This document shows positions 35,980 through 45,775 of a stretch of DNA of 64,000 bases, piece after piece (within the stretch, counting starts at the first letter, position 1; each line of letters begins with the position of its first letter). The notes beneath the pieces are model-generated. The model was given only the letters and a program-made list of their open reading frames with translations, was not told the DNA's origin and made no database searches. The position numbers and the translations under genes are program-made. Source of the stretch: JAHEKO01 sp965212505. GTDB lineage: Bacteria; Acidobacteriota; Thermoanaerobaculia; Multivoradales; JAHEKO01. The DNA lies in NCBI GenBank assembly GCA_965212505.1, contig OZ243123.1, forward strand, positions 2,418,001 through 2,482,000. Direction: 5' to 3'.

Positions 35980-38148
35980 ATGAGAACACTGGCGATCATC
36001 CTGCTCCTGAGCCTGGTCTTCACCCTCCCCACCTCCGCTGCCGATGAGGACCTCGGCGCCGCTCTCGTCGAGGCGGCTCAACAGAGCGACACCGCCCTCG
36101 CTCTGAAGCTGATCGAGCAGGGAGCCGATATCGAGAGCGCCAATCGGTACGGCGCTACCGTGATCTTCTTCGCGGCGGACAAGGGCAATCTCGAGCTTGT
36201 GAAGGCTCTGATCGCAAAGGGTGCCGACGTCAACGTGACCGACACCTTCTACGGAGCAAACCCACTGCTCTGGACGCTCTTCGCAGCCGCTGAATCTGCG
36301 GACCACCGGGCGATCGCGCTCGAGCTCCTGAAGGCCGGAGCCACGAGCGTCAGTCGGGCGCTCTCCTTCGCCGCTCGCCAAGGCGACCTGGAGATGGCTC
36401 GCCTGGCCATGGCTAGCGGAAGCGCGAGTTTCGAAGACGTGCAGTCGGCGATCGAGACGGCACAGGAGGCCGAAAACGCGGAGGTTGCCGCTTTCCTCAA
36501 AACAAACGCGCCTCCGAAGCCGGCGCCCTCCGAGGAGCCGATCGACGTCTCCTCCGAGGTTCTCCAGACGCTCGTTGGCGAGTTCAAGAATGAAGAGAGC
36601 GGGTTCACGGCGCAGGTATTCCTCGACGGCGAGACCCTCAAGTTCCGCCGAGGCAGCACCGACCCAGTCACTCTGATTCCTTTGGGAGATCTCCGCTTCC
36701 AGCCCCAGGGACTGGAGGGCACCACCCTGAGCTTTGGTGGAAGGGGCGGGCTCATCGAGAACTTCACCGCCGAGAACAGCTCGGACCGCATGCTCTTCCA
36801 GCGCCAGCTGCCGACCGAGGAGATCGCGGAGGCCGTCGAGGCCGCACCGCTCCCCGAAGCCAGGCGACGCGCGGCAGCGCCCTGGCCGAGCTTCCGAGGA
36901 CCTGCGCTCTCCGGGATCGCCGACGGCCAGGGAGCACCGACCACTTGGAACGGGGAGAGCGGCGCGAACGTCCGGTGGAGGACGCCCATCCCGGGCATCG
37001 CGCTCTCGAGCCCAATCGTCTGGGGAGATCGTGTGTTTGTGACGACATCGATCTCGTCCGCCGGTGACGAAACGTTCCGCACGGGCCTCTACGGCGACGT
37101 CGACTCGGTCGACGACGAATCGGAGCACAGCTGGAAGGTCTACGCACTCGACCGCAAGAGCGGCGATGTGGTCTGGGAGCGCACCTCCACGACCGGTGTT
37201 CCCGCGGTCAAGCGGCACTTGAAGTCGAGTCATGCGAACCCCACCCCGGTCACCGACGGCCGCCATGTGGTCGCCTTCTTCGGTTCAGAGGGGCTCTTCT
37301 GCTACACGGTCGACGGCGAGCTCCTCTGGCGACAGGAGCTCGGCGTCCTGTCGAGCGGCTGGTTCTACGACCCCACCTACGAGTGGGGCTTCTCGAGCTC
37401 GCCGATCATCCACGACGATCTCGTCATCACCCAGGTTGATATCCAGAAGGGCTCGTTCATCGCGGCGTTCGACCTTCGAAGCGGCGAAGAACGCTGGCGC
37501 ACACCGCGTGAAGAGATTCCGACCTGGGGAACCCCGAACGTCCTCGAGGGCAAAGGCGGCGCCGAGATCGTGACCAACGGCACCACCATCCGGGGCTACG
37601 ACGCCAAGACCGGCAAGGAGCTGTGGACACTCGGCCCGAACTCCGAGGTCACCGTCGGCTCGCCGATCATCGGCGATGGCGTCGCCTACGTGACCGGCGG
37701 CTATCCACCCGTGCGACCGATCTACGCGGTGCGCCCCGGCGGTCGCGGCGACATCTCCCTCGCAGAGGGCGTGGAATCGAGCGAGGTCGTCGCCTGGAGC
37801 ACCAAGACCGGCGGCACCTACATTCCGACGCCGCTGCTCTACGAGGGACATCTCTACATGCTCCACAACAACGGCCGTCTGAGCGTCCACGACGCAACCA
37901 CCGGCGAAATGCTCTACCGAGAGCGCGTAGGACAGGCGGAGTCGTTCAGCGGCTCGCCCATCGCCGCCGACGGCCGGCTCTACTTCACCACCGAAGAGGG
38001 CAAGACCTACGTCGTGCGGTCGGGGCCGGTCTACGAGGTGCTCGAAGAGAACGAGCTCGGCGAAGTTGTCATGACAACGCCGGCGGTGTCGGACGGGATG
38101 ATGATCGTGCGCGGCATGCGCAACGTGATCGCACTCGGCGGCTCCTAG
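35980..38148 (+). CDS. Secreted ankyrin-repeat and PQQ-type beta-propeller fusion protein
   Basis: 722 residues from the ATG at 35980, with an immediate signal peptide (LAIILLLSLVFTLPTSAAD). About residues 25-175 contain ankyrin-type repeats (KLIEQGADIESANRYGAT, LVKALIAKGADVNVTD). A small beta domain follows (about 190-285), then a PQQ-like propeller (WPSFRGPALSGIADGQGAP, VYALDRKSGDVVWERT, YDAKTGKELWTLGPN) to the C-terminus. Both parts are protein-interaction or scaffold folds, so a binding role is more likely than catalysis. rtcB starts 10 nt downstream. Confidence 0.8.
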   Translation: MRTLAIILLLSLVFTLPTSAADEDLGAALVEAAQQSDTALALKLIEQGADIESANRYGATVIFFAADKGNLELVKALIAKGADVNVTDTFYGANPLLWTLFAAAESADHRAIALELLKAGATSVSRALSFAARQGDLEMARLAMASGSASFEDVQSAIETAQEAENAEVAAFLKTNAPPKPAPSEEPIDVSSEVLQTLVGEFKNEESGFTAQVFLDGETLKFRRGSTDPVTLIPLGDLRFQPQGLEGTTLSFGGRGGLIENFTAENSSDRMLFQRQLPTEEIAEAVEAAPLPEARRRAAAPWPSFRGPALSGIADGQGAPTTWNGESGANVRWRTPIPGIALSSPIVWGDRVFVTTSISSAGDETFRTGLYGDVDSVDDESEHSWKVYALDRKSGDVVWERTSTTGVPAVKRHLKSSHANPTPVTDGRHVVAFFGSEGLFCYTVDGELLWRQELGVLSSGWFYDPTYEWGFSSSPIIHDDLVITQVDIQKGSFIAAFDLRSGEERWRTPREEIPTWGTPNVLEGKGGAEIVTNGTTIRGYDAKTGKELWTLGPNSEVTVGSPIIGDGVAYVTGGYPPVRPIYAVRPGGRGDISLAEGVESSEVVAWSTKTGGTYIPTPLLYEGHLYMLHNNGRLSVHDATTGEMLYRERVGQAESFSGSPIAADGRLYFTTEEGKTYVVRSGPVYEVLEENELGEVVMTTPAVSDGMMIVRGMRNVIALGGS

Positions 38149-38158
38149 AGGCTTCGCC

Positions 38159-39358
38159 ATGGATGACGTACTGGTCTTCGGGCCCACGCCCGAAGAGGGG
38201 GTGATCGACCAGATCGCAAACTGCCGAGGCGAGAAGGCGGCGCTCATGGCCGACAACCACCTCGGCTACTCACAGCCGATCGGCGGAGTCGTCGCCTATC
38301 AGGAGCAGGTGAGCCCGAGCGGAGTCGGCTACGACATCGCTTGCGGGAACCTGGCCGTCCGTCTCGACGTCGACTCGGATGAGTTCGGAAGCCTCTGGGA
38401 GCGCTCGCGTTCCCTCCTGATGGACGAAATCGCCAGTACGATTCAGTTCGGGGTCGGCAAGAGCAACCCCGAGGCACCCGACCACCCGCTCTTCGAGAGC
38501 GATCCGGCCTGGGACATCGACTTCGTCGCCAAGCTGAAGCCCAAGGCGCGCGCCCAGCTGGGCACCGTCGGCTCGGGCAATCATTATGTGGATCTCTTTC
38601 GCGATGAGCTCGACCGACCGTGGGTGGGCGTTCACTTTGGCAGCCGCGGGCTCGGCCACTCGATCGCCTCGGAGTACATGCGTCGCGGCGGCGGTGGCAA
38701 GGGCATGATGTCGGCCCCTGCCCTCCTCACTGCCGACTCGCAGGACGGCCAGGAGTACATCGCCGCGATGAAACTCGCCGGCCGCTACGCCTACGCCGGC
38801 CGAGAGTGGGTCTGCCGGCGGGTGGCCGAGATCGTCGGCGCCCCGATCGCCGAGTCGGTCCACAACCACCACAACTTCGCCTGGTTCGAAGAACACGACG
38901 GAGACGAGTTCTGGGTGGTGCGCAAAGGCGCAACACCGGCCTTCCCCGGTCAACTCGGCTTCGTCGGGGCCACCATGGCCGAACCCTCAGTCATCCTCCG
39001 AGGGGTAGATTCGTGGCGGAGCCGTGCAGCTCTCTTCTCCACCGTCCATGGCGCTGGACGGGTCATGTCGAGAACGAAGGCCGCCGGCAAGTTCCGATGG
39101 GTGCCCAACCCCGACTGGTTCAAGGGCTCGGCGGTGCCGCGCAAGGTCCGCAAGCGGGTGCGCTCAGGCGAAATCAGCCGCCAAGAAATCCGCGAGCAGA
39201 CGGCAAGCGCTAGCGTCGAGCTACGCGGTGGAGGTTGCGACGAAGGGATGCGCGCCTACAAGCGTCTCGACCACGTCCTTGCAGCGCACGGAGAGACGGT
39301 CGAGATCGTGCACACGTTGACGCCGATCGGCGTCGCGATGGCGGGCGACGGCGAATAG
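38159..39358 (+). CDS. rtcB: RNA-splicing ligase RtcB family
   Basis: 399 residues, close to the E. coli RtcB length. RtcB joins 2',3'-cyclic phosphate or 3'-phosphate ends to 5'-OH RNA using GTP and Mn2+. Visible hallmarks are GVGYDIACGN (metal Cys), GSGNHY, HFGSRGLG, the HNHHN cluster, RKGAT and HGAGRVMSRT (the guanylylated histidine region). No rtcA or regulator rtcR is nearby. Its position 10 nt after the ankyrin-PQQ gene suggests co-transcription. Confidence 0.93.
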   Translation: MDDVLVFGPTPEEGVIDQIANCRGEKAALMADNHLGYSQPIGGVVAYQEQVSPSGVGYDIACGNLAVRLDVDSDEFGSLWERSRSLLMDEIASTIQFGVGKSNPEAPDHPLFESDPAWDIDFVAKLKPKARAQLGTVGSGNHYVDLFRDELDRPWVGVHFGSRGLGHSIASEYMRRGGGGKGMMSAPALLTADSQDGQEYIAAMKLAGRYAYAGREWVCRRVAEIVGAPIAESVHNHHNFAWFEEHDGDEFWVVRKGATPAFPGQLGFVGATMAEPSVILRGVDSWRSRAALFSTVHGAGRVMSRTKAAGKFRWVPNPDWFKGSAVPRKVRKRVRSGEISRQEIREQTASASVELRGGGCDEGMRAYKRLDHVLAAHGETVEIVHTLTPIGVAMAGDGE

Positions 39359-39507
39359 TCCAGACTCGAGTTGGTGCCCGTATCTTTGCACCCGCAGGCG
39401 CCGGCGTTCGCCAACACGCTCGGAGCGCGCAGCCTCTTCCGCCTTCGAGGCGTAATCATCGACCTCGAACGCCGTAGAGTCATTGTGGAGGCAATTTTCG
39501 ACGGAAG

Positions 39508-40005
39508 GTGCGGGACCGATTGATCAAGAGGCTGCTCGGCTGCGCGGTCGTCGTGATTCTGCTCGCGGTCGCGGTCGCGGTTCTCGGCGGCGTGAACTGG
39601 GGTGCCATCTCCGGCGGCGGCGACAGCCCACCTGAAGGCGAGAAGACACAACTCGCCAAGGCTCTTCACTCCGAGCTCGGTCAACTTCCCAGGGTGGAGT
39701 TCACCTGCCGCCTACCCGTCGTCGGTGAGGCTCCCTGCCCACCGGGCGGAAGCGCCGGGACGCGCGAAGTCGTGATCACCTTCGAGGACTACCCACTTCC
39801 CGCTCGCGTGGACATCCAGGTTCACGCCGCAGAGATCGCCGAGACCGCCTGTCGAGCCTCGGCGTTCGTGAAGGAGGCCGACCAAACCAAGGTCGTCTTC
39901 TTCGAAGGAGATGACGTGGCGAGCGTCTTGAGGCGGTACTCGTTCGCTTCAGACAGCGCAGGCGACTGTGGGTCGACCCGGCCCGCGCGCGCCACGAACT
40001 GGTAA
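39508..40005 (+). CDS. Membrane-anchored small protein of unknown function
   Basis: 165 residues from a GTG at 39508. A basic start (RDRLIKR) and one transmembrane helix (LLGCAVVVILLAVAVAVLGG) are followed by a small extracytoplasmic domain with three Cys (FTCRL, EAPCPP, ETACRA) and a GDCG near the end. Likely inner-membrane anchored. No family recognised. The PilZ gene follows on the same strand. Confidence 0.55.
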   Translation: MRDRLIKRLLGCAVVVILLAVAVAVLGGVNWGAISGGGDSPPEGEKTQLAKALHSELGQLPRVEFTCRLPVVGEAPCPPGGSAGTREVVITFEDYPLPARVDIQVHAAEIAETACRASAFVKEADQTKVVFFEGDDVASVLRRYSFASDSAGDCGSTRPARATNW

Positions 40006-40069
40006 GATTCGACCCTCAGGAGAGGCGAGTCGAGGTTCTTTGGCGGGTGCCGCCAGCTGGCAGAGCCGT

Positions 40070-40456
40070 ATGTGGAATCCATTCCGAACGGGATCGAATC
40101 ACCCCACCGAGCGTCGTCGGTACGGCCGCCTACCGTCGAGGTCGAGTCGGGCCGTCTGCTCGGCGGTCGAGATCGAGTTGTGCGACGTCACGGCGATCGG
40201 CATCGGCGTGTCGGCGCCGCGGAACGACGGCCTGGAACCAGGAAAGCGTCATCTCGTGATCGTCGAAGACGACCGCGGCGCGACGTTCGAAACGCTCGCC
40301 GAAGTACGCTGGGTCGCCGGCCCTTCGAAGGGTGGGCGGTTCCGTGCCGGCCTCGCCTTCGTCGACATCCTGCGAGACGACCCCGGTGGGCACTGGACCG
40401 GCATCGCCGCCGACCCCGAGATCGAGGCCGGCGAGTCGCACCAGTGGAATCCGTAG
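40070..40456 (+). CDS. PilZ-domain protein (probable c-di-GMP receptor)
   Basis: 128 residues from the ATG at 40070. RRRYGRLPSR is an RxxxR-like start of a PilZ domain, and CDVTAIGIGVSAPRND approximates the D/NxSxxG motif (D-V-T-A-I-G). FETLAEVRWV and RFRAGLAFVDI complete the barrel. PilZ proteins bind c-di-GMP and tune motility or matrix production; the second motif is slightly non-canonical, so binding is likely but not certain. Confidence 0.75.
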   Translation: MWNPFRTGSNHPTERRRYGRLPSRSSRAVCSAVEIELCDVTAIGIGVSAPRNDGLEPGKRHLVIVEDDRGATFETLAEVRWVAGPSKGGRFRAGLAFVDILRDDPGGHWTGIAADPEIEAGESHQWNP

Positions 40457-40461
40457 GCCGC

Positions 40462-42600
40462 CTACCCCGTCTCGACGTATAGCGGAGTACGGGCGACGCG
40501 TTCATCCCCCGTGCCCGTTTTGCTCTCGACCCGCAGTTCCAGCGAGTAGCTGCCGGTCTCGAGGGAGGAAGTGTCGAGGCGTAAGAGAACAACGTCGGGG
40601 CGACCCTCGGTCCCGGCGCTGCCCTCGAGCCGCTCGATCGGCACCGGCAGGGCAACCCCGCTATCCGTACTCACGAGACGGCCCTCGATCGTTCCACCCT
40701 CGAGATCGAACCCGAGCAGCGCCAGACGAGCTTCGACAGAGGACGAAACCGTCGTGCGAGCGGAGGGTGTCAGTCGGAATCCACCCGCATTGAAGGGGTA
40801 CTGGCGCTCGCCCGTGTCGGGTTCGTCGCTCGCAGGCGACCAGACCAGGAGGCCCCTCTGTTTCGGGCTCGGCAAGAAGATCGGCGGATAGAGCTCGCGA
40901 CCTCCCTCGCCGTCGAAGACCTCGACTTCTCTCGTCTTGACCGCGAACCGATCGTCGAGGAGATTTCGAACACCAAATCGCAGCGTGTAGTGACCGGCTT
41001 CGAGCTGTAGCTCTCCGACCAGCTGGAGTCCCCCGGCCTCCAGCGCCTCTCGATGCTTTGCCAGCTGGAGCTCGACACGGGACGCGACAAAGTCGCTGAC
41101 TCGCCCCTCCGCATCGAATGCGTAGGCAAACAGCTCGGCGCCCGCTTTGCGAGCATCGGCGCCCAGCAAGCCGCGCCCCGAGACATCGACCAGAAACGCG
41201 ACACGGGAGCGATCCCCCTCGCGGCCGAGCGGTAGCGCCAGCACCTCGACACCCAATTGGTCGACTTGGTTTCCACTGGCGATCCAGGTCCCGGTGGTCC
41301 ACTGCGCCTCGACTGCACCTGCAGCCCCTGCTTTCGGCGCGTAGTAGCCGTCGCGATGACGGAGTTTGGCCCCTTTTGGAGGGTCGCGGAGCTTCACCCG
41401 CAGGCGGCGGTACGAGCCGTCCGCCCGCAAGTTCTGAGGCTGAAAGGTCAACAGGTAGACCAACGAGGTCTCTCGATCGAGTCGTCCAATCGCCTTTGAA
41501 AGGTCGTTGAAGCCCTCGAAGAGCGTGCCTCCAGTCTCGGCGGCGAGGTGGAAGAGCCCGCCAGCGCTCTTCGAGGGATTCAACGCCTGCCCCGGCACGA
41601 CCGGGTGAATCGCCCATCCGGTCCGGCGCAGCTCCCGAAGCTGCTCGTCAACGTGCGCTAGAAGCCAGGTAGTGCTTCCGGTGCTGATCTCTCGTGTGAA
41701 ACGAGTTCCGGCCAGCAGTCCCTCGTCGAAGCCGGAGCTGAACAGCACCAGGTGCTTCTCTCCTGGAACGCCGGCCGTGGCGCGGGAGAGGTCGCTGAGA
41801 GAATCCGAGAACCTCGCGACCAGCGTACTCTGTTGCGCCTGCACCTCGCCGATACCGATCGAAGCCATGTTCGCGAGTACGTTGCGCTGGAGGAAGGCGC
41901 CGAGCGAGTCTTCCCTCGACACCGTCGCCAGCATCTCCTCGGCGAGTGAAGTGTCGCCGACGAGCGTCCGCCCGACGTCGACCAGGGTGGCGTTCCAGCC
42001 GGGTGTCGACAGGTTGAGCGGATCGGCCCGCCCTCCGCTGCCCGCAACGTCGGGCGCTTCGACGTCCGCTCCGAGCAGGTACGCCAGTCCGTCGAGGACC
42101 TCCAGCACCTTCCGCCGATCGGAGGTGAAGTTCACCAAGACCTCTAGCCCACGGCGACTGCCGTAGCACCCGACCGCCACCAAGTCGCTCGGGTGCAGCA
42201 GTTGTTCGACGAACTCTCGAGCCGCCGCCTCCGCTTCCCGCACGGCGTGCGCGCGGGTGAAGCCGAGGTCGATCAGCAGAAGGAACTTTCGACGGGCCGC
42301 CAACGGCGCCGGATCGGCAGGTATCGCTTCGCGACTTTCTGACGACACAGAGAGATCGAGCACCTCGAAGCCCACCAGCTCTTGCTCCTTGCCGCCGTCG
42401 TACAGCACAAACTGGTCGGCGGTCAGGTCGCGCAGCGGCTGACCCTTCACCAGTACGCGAACCGGCACCTCCACTGCGGTGACGACAGCCTCCTCGTCAA
42501 ATCGTGGAGCCTCTGAGCGGGTTTGAGCGATCGATTCCGGACCGAAGGTCAGCAGGAACAACGACGCGGCGACGCATCGAGTGCTGCAACTGCTTGTCAC
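40462..42600 (-). CDS. Secreted VWFA-related protein (TIGR03436-like)
   Basis: 712 residues. GGAGGTGAAACG directly before the GTG at 42600 fixes the start, followed by a signal peptide (CVAASLFLLTFGPESIAQ). The early beta domain (VEVPVRVLVKGQPLRDLTAD) and the VWFA domain (FLLLIDLGFTRAHAVREAE, LVLFSSGFDEGLLAG) fit the acidobacterial VWFA-related family; the MIDAS region is degenerate (DLGFT instead of DxSxS). The second half is a set of beta-rich domains. Function unknown. It lies 113 nt downstream of the Kef antiporter on the same strand. Confidence 0.8.
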   Translation of the reverse strand: MTSSCSTRCVAASLFLLTFGPESIAQTRSEAPRFDEEAVVTAVEVPVRVLVKGQPLRDLTADQFVLYDGGKEQELVGFEVLDLSVSSESREAIPADPAPLAARRKFLLLIDLGFTRAHAVREAEAAAREFVEQLLHPSDLVAVGCYGSRRGLEVLVNFTSDRRKVLEVLDGLAYLLGADVEAPDVAGSGGRADPLNLSTPGWNATLVDVGRTLVGDTSLAEEMLATVSREDSLGAFLQRNVLANMASIGIGEVQAQQSTLVARFSDSLSDLSRATAGVPGEKHLVLFSSGFDEGLLAGTRFTREISTGSTTWLLAHVDEQLRELRRTGWAIHPVVPGQALNPSKSAGGLFHLAAETGGTLFEGFNDLSKAIGRLDRETSLVYLLTFQPQNLRADGSYRRLRVKLRDPPKGAKLRHRDGYYAPKAGAAGAVEAQWTTGTWIASGNQVDQLGVEVLALPLGREGDRSRVAFLVDVSGRGLLGADARKAGAELFAYAFDAEGRVSDFVASRVELQLAKHREALEAGGLQLVGELQLEAGHYTLRFGVRNLLDDRFAVKTREVEVFDGEGGRELYPPIFLPSPKQRGLLVWSPASDEPDTGERQYPFNAGGFRLTPSARTTVSSSVEARLALLGFDLEGGTIEGRLVSTDSGVALPVPIERLEGSAGTEGRPDVVLLRLDTSSLETGSYSLELRVESKTGTGDERVARTPLYVETG

Positions 42601-42713
42601 CGTTTCACCTCCAACGGGGTCCGGATCGCTGAGCGAAATGCTAGCACCTGGCGACCCAGACGATGAGCGGCGGGCCCCAGAGAGCCTGCAACCAACCCCT
42701 GCCCGAGCCACGC

Positions 42714-44627
42714 TCAGCCCTCGGACGTGTGGTACCCGTCTTTGAAGTCCCGGCGAATCGACTCGACGTCCCAGCCCGCGTCGCGCGTCTCGTCCACCGT
42801 TTCGATCTCACTGATCAACAGTCGCTCGAGGTCGAAGACCTTCTGCTTTGCGGTACTCATGTAGAGCTTCTCGTCGTGGCGAAGCTCGTAGAGCTCCTTC
42901 ATCCCTTCGACCTCGTAGCAGCGGAACTTCCGGGCCGAGCGCATCGCCTGGTGGGAACGGAAGCCGAGCGCTCGCAGCGCGTCGACGCCCAGATTGAGAG
43001 CCGAGTCGAGGGCTTCGCGGTAGACGTCCTCCACACCGGTGTCGAGGATTTCGTAGGCGTCGTGGCGCGTCGCAACGGTAGCCATGATCCGCAGGTCCGG
43101 GAAGTGCTTGCGCGCGGTTTCGGCGATCGTGTGGGTCTTCTCGGCACTATCGATCGCCAGAATCAGAAGCCGCGCCTGGTGTGCGCCCGCGGCGTGCAGC
43201 AGATCGAGGCGACTGGCGTCGCCGTAGTAGGCCTTGATCCCCACCTTGCGGAGGACCTCGATCTTTTCGGAGTCAAAGTCGAGGATTGTCGGTCGCACTC
43301 CATTGGCTCGCAGGAAACGGCCGACCACCGCTCCCGTTCGACCGAAGCCCGCAATGATCACCGGGTTCTCCTCGTCGATCGCGTCCGCCTCCCTCTCGTC
43401 TTTCTCGAGCGTTCCGAAACGCGGCAGCAACACCTTTTCGGCAAACAGCAGGAGGAGCGGCGTCAGTGCCATCGAAACGGCGACGGCAGCGATCAGCGGT
43501 GCAGAAACCTCGGCTCCGAAGACGTGGTACTGGGTGGCATACGAGACGAGCACGAAGGCGAACTCACCGCCCTGGGCCAGGGCGAAGCTGAACAGGACCC
43601 CCTGGTCGAGACTCATCTTGAAGCCCTTCGCCAGCCCGACGAGGACGGCCAGTTTGACGGCGACGAGGCCCACAACGAGTAGAGCGATTCGGGCCGGTGC
43701 ATCTCCGATCAGCTGGAAGTCGATCGACGCACCCACGGCGATGAAAAAGAGGCCGAGCAGGAGCCCCTTGAACGGCTCGATGTCGCCCTCGAGTTCATGT
43801 CGATACTCGCTGTTCGCCAGCACCACACCGGCCAGGAAGGTGCCGAGCGCCGGCGACAGGCCTACTTTGGTCATCAGGAGGGCGATGCCGATCACCAGCA
43901 GGAGCGCTGCAGCGGTGAAAACCTCTCGCAGACGGGCCGACGCAATGAAGCGAAACAGGGGCGACGTCAGAAAGCGACCCCCGACGATCACCACAGCCAC
44001 CGCGCCGAGCACAGCGAGCGCCTGGCCCCAGGGTGGAAGGGTCTCCACCCAGGGCGTATGGCCGCCGCCGTGTCCCGCTGCCGCCTCGGAACCCTCGGTC
44101 CCTCCCAGGGCCAACAGCGGCATCACCGCGATGATGGGGATCACCGCCAGATCCTGGAAGAGGAGGACGGCGAACCCGTTCTGGCCCGCCTCGGTCTTCA
44201 TCAAGCCCTTCTCCGCCATTGTTTGCAGCACGATGGCGGTCGACGAAAGCGCGAGGATCAGCCCGACAGCCAGCGCCTGGTTCCACGCCAGCCCGGCGAC
44301 ACCCAGTGCAATGCCCGTTACGAGCAGGGTGGTCAGACCGACCTGCAGGCCGCCGAGGCCGAGAATCGGCCCGCGCAAACGCCAGAGCAGGCTCGGCTCG
44401 AGCTCGAGTCCGATCAAGAAAAGCATCATCACCACACCGAACTCGGCGAAGTGCATGACGTCCTGTCCCTCCTCACCGATCAGTGAGAGCCCGAACGGCC
44501 CGATGATCACGCCGGCCAGCAGATAGCCGAGCACCGATCCCAAGCCCAGGCGCTTGGCGATCGGTACCGAGATCACCGCAGCCGAGAGGTAGACGAACGC
44601 CTGGAAGAAGACACCTTCACCGTGCAT
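42714..44627 (-). CDS. kefC: Monovalent cation:proton antiporter-2 family (KefB/KefC-like)
   Basis: 637 residues. The first ~400 form a CPA2 transporter with about twelve helices (LGYLLAGVIIGPFGLSLI, MMLFLIGLELEPSLL, LSSTAIVLQTM, QDLAVIPIIAVMPLL). A TrkA-N/RCK nucleotide-binding domain follows (IIAGFGRTGAVVGRFLR, about 418-434). Kef systems expel K+ in exchange for H+ during electrophile stress and are gated by glutathione adducts. The ATG at 44627 overlaps the upstream NAD(P)H oxidoreductase gene by 11 nt, matching the Kef ancillary-subunit arrangement. Confidence 0.9.
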   Translation of the reverse strand: MHGEGVFFQAFVYLSAAVISVPIAKRLGLGSVLGYLLAGVIIGPFGLSLIGEEGQDVMHFAEFGVVMMLFLIGLELEPSLLWRLRGPILGLGGLQVGLTTLLVTGIALGVAGLAWNQALAVGLILALSSTAIVLQTMAEKGLMKTEAGQNGFAVLLFQDLAVIPIIAVMPLLALGGTEGSEAAAGHGGGHTPWVETLPPWGQALAVLGAVAVVIVGGRFLTSPLFRFIASARLREVFTAAALLLVIGIALLMTKVGLSPALGTFLAGVVLANSEYRHELEGDIEPFKGLLLGLFFIAVGASIDFQLIGDAPARIALLVVGLVAVKLAVLVGLAKGFKMSLDQGVLFSFALAQGGEFAFVLVSYATQYHVFGAEVSAPLIAAVAVSMALTPLLLLFAEKVLLPRFGTLEKDEREADAIDEENPVIIAGFGRTGAVVGRFLRANGVRPTILDFDSEKIEVLRKVGIKAYYGDASRLDLLHAAGAHQARLLILAIDSAEKTHTIAETARKHFPDLRIMATVATRHDAYEILDTGVEDVYREALDSALNLGVDALRALGFRSHQAMRSARKFRCYEVEGMKELYELRHDEKLYMSTAKQKVFDLERLLISEIETVDETRDAGWDVESIRRDFKDGYHTSEG

Positions 44628-45267
44628 GGCCGTCTCCTCCCCCGCCGCCGTTCAGAAGCGATTCGACGGTCTCGTTCAACCGCGTCAGCTCGGCCACCCC
44701 AGGGTCGCCGGTATCGATTCGGCCATCTCGGATCGCCTCGAGTACGCGCCGGTAGTCGGCACCGTGCCCATCAATTTCCTCCGGCGGCATGTTCAGGGTC
44801 CCGTGAACCACAAACGGCGGGAACGTCTCGATTCCGCAAAGACGACAGGTCTGGAAGAGCGGAGCCAGAAACTCGCGCATGGTGTATTGGTTGTAGCCGT
44901 CTGCGCAGTAGGCGTCCTCGCCGCCCCCGGTGCTCATCGCGAAGAGAGCCTTCTTCCCGCGCAGAGCGTCACCTTCGGAGCCGTACGCCCAGCCGTGCTG
45001 GAGGACGATGTCCTGCCACTCCTTGAGCATCGCCGGCGTCGAATACCAGAAGAAAGGGAACTGGAAGACGATGACGTCGTGTTCGACGAGCAGCGCCTGC
45101 TCGCGATCGACGCGGATGTGCAGATCGGGATAGGCCTCGTAGAGGTCGTGGAAGGTCACCCCCGAGAGGTCGCGAACGGCGCCTCCCAGGCGATGATTCA
45201 CCCGGGACTTCTCGAGAGCGGGATGGGCGAAGAGCACCAGCAGGCGCCGGGCGTGGCTATCGGGCAT
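44617..45267 (-). CDS. kefF: Kef ancillary NAD(P)H oxidoreductase (KefF/KefG-like)
   Basis: 216 residues from the ATG at 45267. The flavodoxin-like fold of the KefF/MdaB family is seen in LLVLFAHPALEKSRVN, VIVFQFPFFWYSTPAMLKEW (the typical QFPFxWYxxPxxLKxW motif) and GWAYGSEGDALRGKKALFAM. The partner stimulates and may help gate the antiporter encoded just downstream; its flavin can reduce quinones. The overlap with kefC implies translational coupling. KefF versus KefG cannot be separated by eye. Confidence 0.85.
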   Translation of the reverse strand: MPDSHARRLLVLFAHPALEKSRVNHRLGGAVRDLSGVTFHDLYEAYPDLHIRVDREQALLVEHDVIVFQFPFFWYSTPAMLKEWQDIVLQHGWAYGSEGDALRGKKALFAMSTGGGEDAYCADGYNQYTMREFLAPLFQTCRLCGIETFPPFVVHGTLNMPPEEIDGHGADYRRVLEAIRDGRIDTGDPGVAELTRLNETVESLLNGGGGGDGHAR

Positions 45268-45319
45268 TCTGATTCATCGTCCTGTAGAGGAGGTCAGAGG
45301 TGCGACTGGCATCGAGGCC

Positions 45320-45775
45320 CTACCCGGAGTTCGGCAGCTTGGGGGGCTCGAGGTCCATGACGGTGGAGTGGAAGTGCCGCATCTTCCAGCCCGCAGCCTC
45401 CTTCTCCCAGATCTTGGTCACTACTTCCACGCGCGTCGTGCCCGGGAAGGTCATCGTCTTGACCACGTAGCCGACACCGGGAGCCATCGCGTGAATCCGA
45501 GTCACCTCTTCTCCGACCTTCTCGAAAGGTCGGGGGATCCGCTGGCAGAACATCCCGACGCCGGCCTTGGGCACCTTGCGACCGTTCATGAAGAAGGTGA
45601 TGTCATCAGCCAGTAGATCGAGCACCTCGTCACAATGGCCGTCTACGAAGGCTTGCTGCTCACGCAGGTTCAGTTCCTCGAGCTCACGCTGGGTCTCTTC
45701 GAGAGTCGAGCCAGCCGCCGAGGCGAGTGTTCCTGGTAGCAGCAGGCAAATCGGCAAAAACATCCATGGCTTCAT
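45320..45775 (-). CDS. Secreted SnoaL/NTF2-like protein
   Basis: 151 residues; GGAGATGTC precedes the ATG at 45775. Signal peptide (FLPICLLLPGTLASAAG), then a single NTF2-fold domain: REQQAFVDGHCDEVLDLLAD, DITFFMNGRKVPK, and the terminal GWKMRHFHSTV. Similar proteins act as small isomerase-like or ketosteroid-binding domains, but a function is not assignable here. It lies 52 nt downstream of kefF on the opposite reading side of that operon, same strand, and upstream of it in transcription order. Confidence 0.65.
   Translation of the reverse strand: MKPWMFLPICLLLPGTLASAAGSTLEETQRELEELNLREQQAFVDGHCDEVLDLLADDITFFMNGRKVPKAGVGMFCQRIPRPFEKVGEEVTRIHAMAPGVGYVVKTMTFPGTTRVEVVTKIWEKEAAGWKMRHFHSTVMDLEPPKLPNSG

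Noticed and set aside
35923..37266. 447-codon minus-strand frame within the ankyrin-PQQ gene
   Set aside because: Antisense shadow; no signal peptide, ribosome site or motif.
43234..44526. Long plus-strand frame opposite kefC
   Set aside because: Ser/Pro/Arg composition of an antisense shadow; kefC and its partner are unambiguous.
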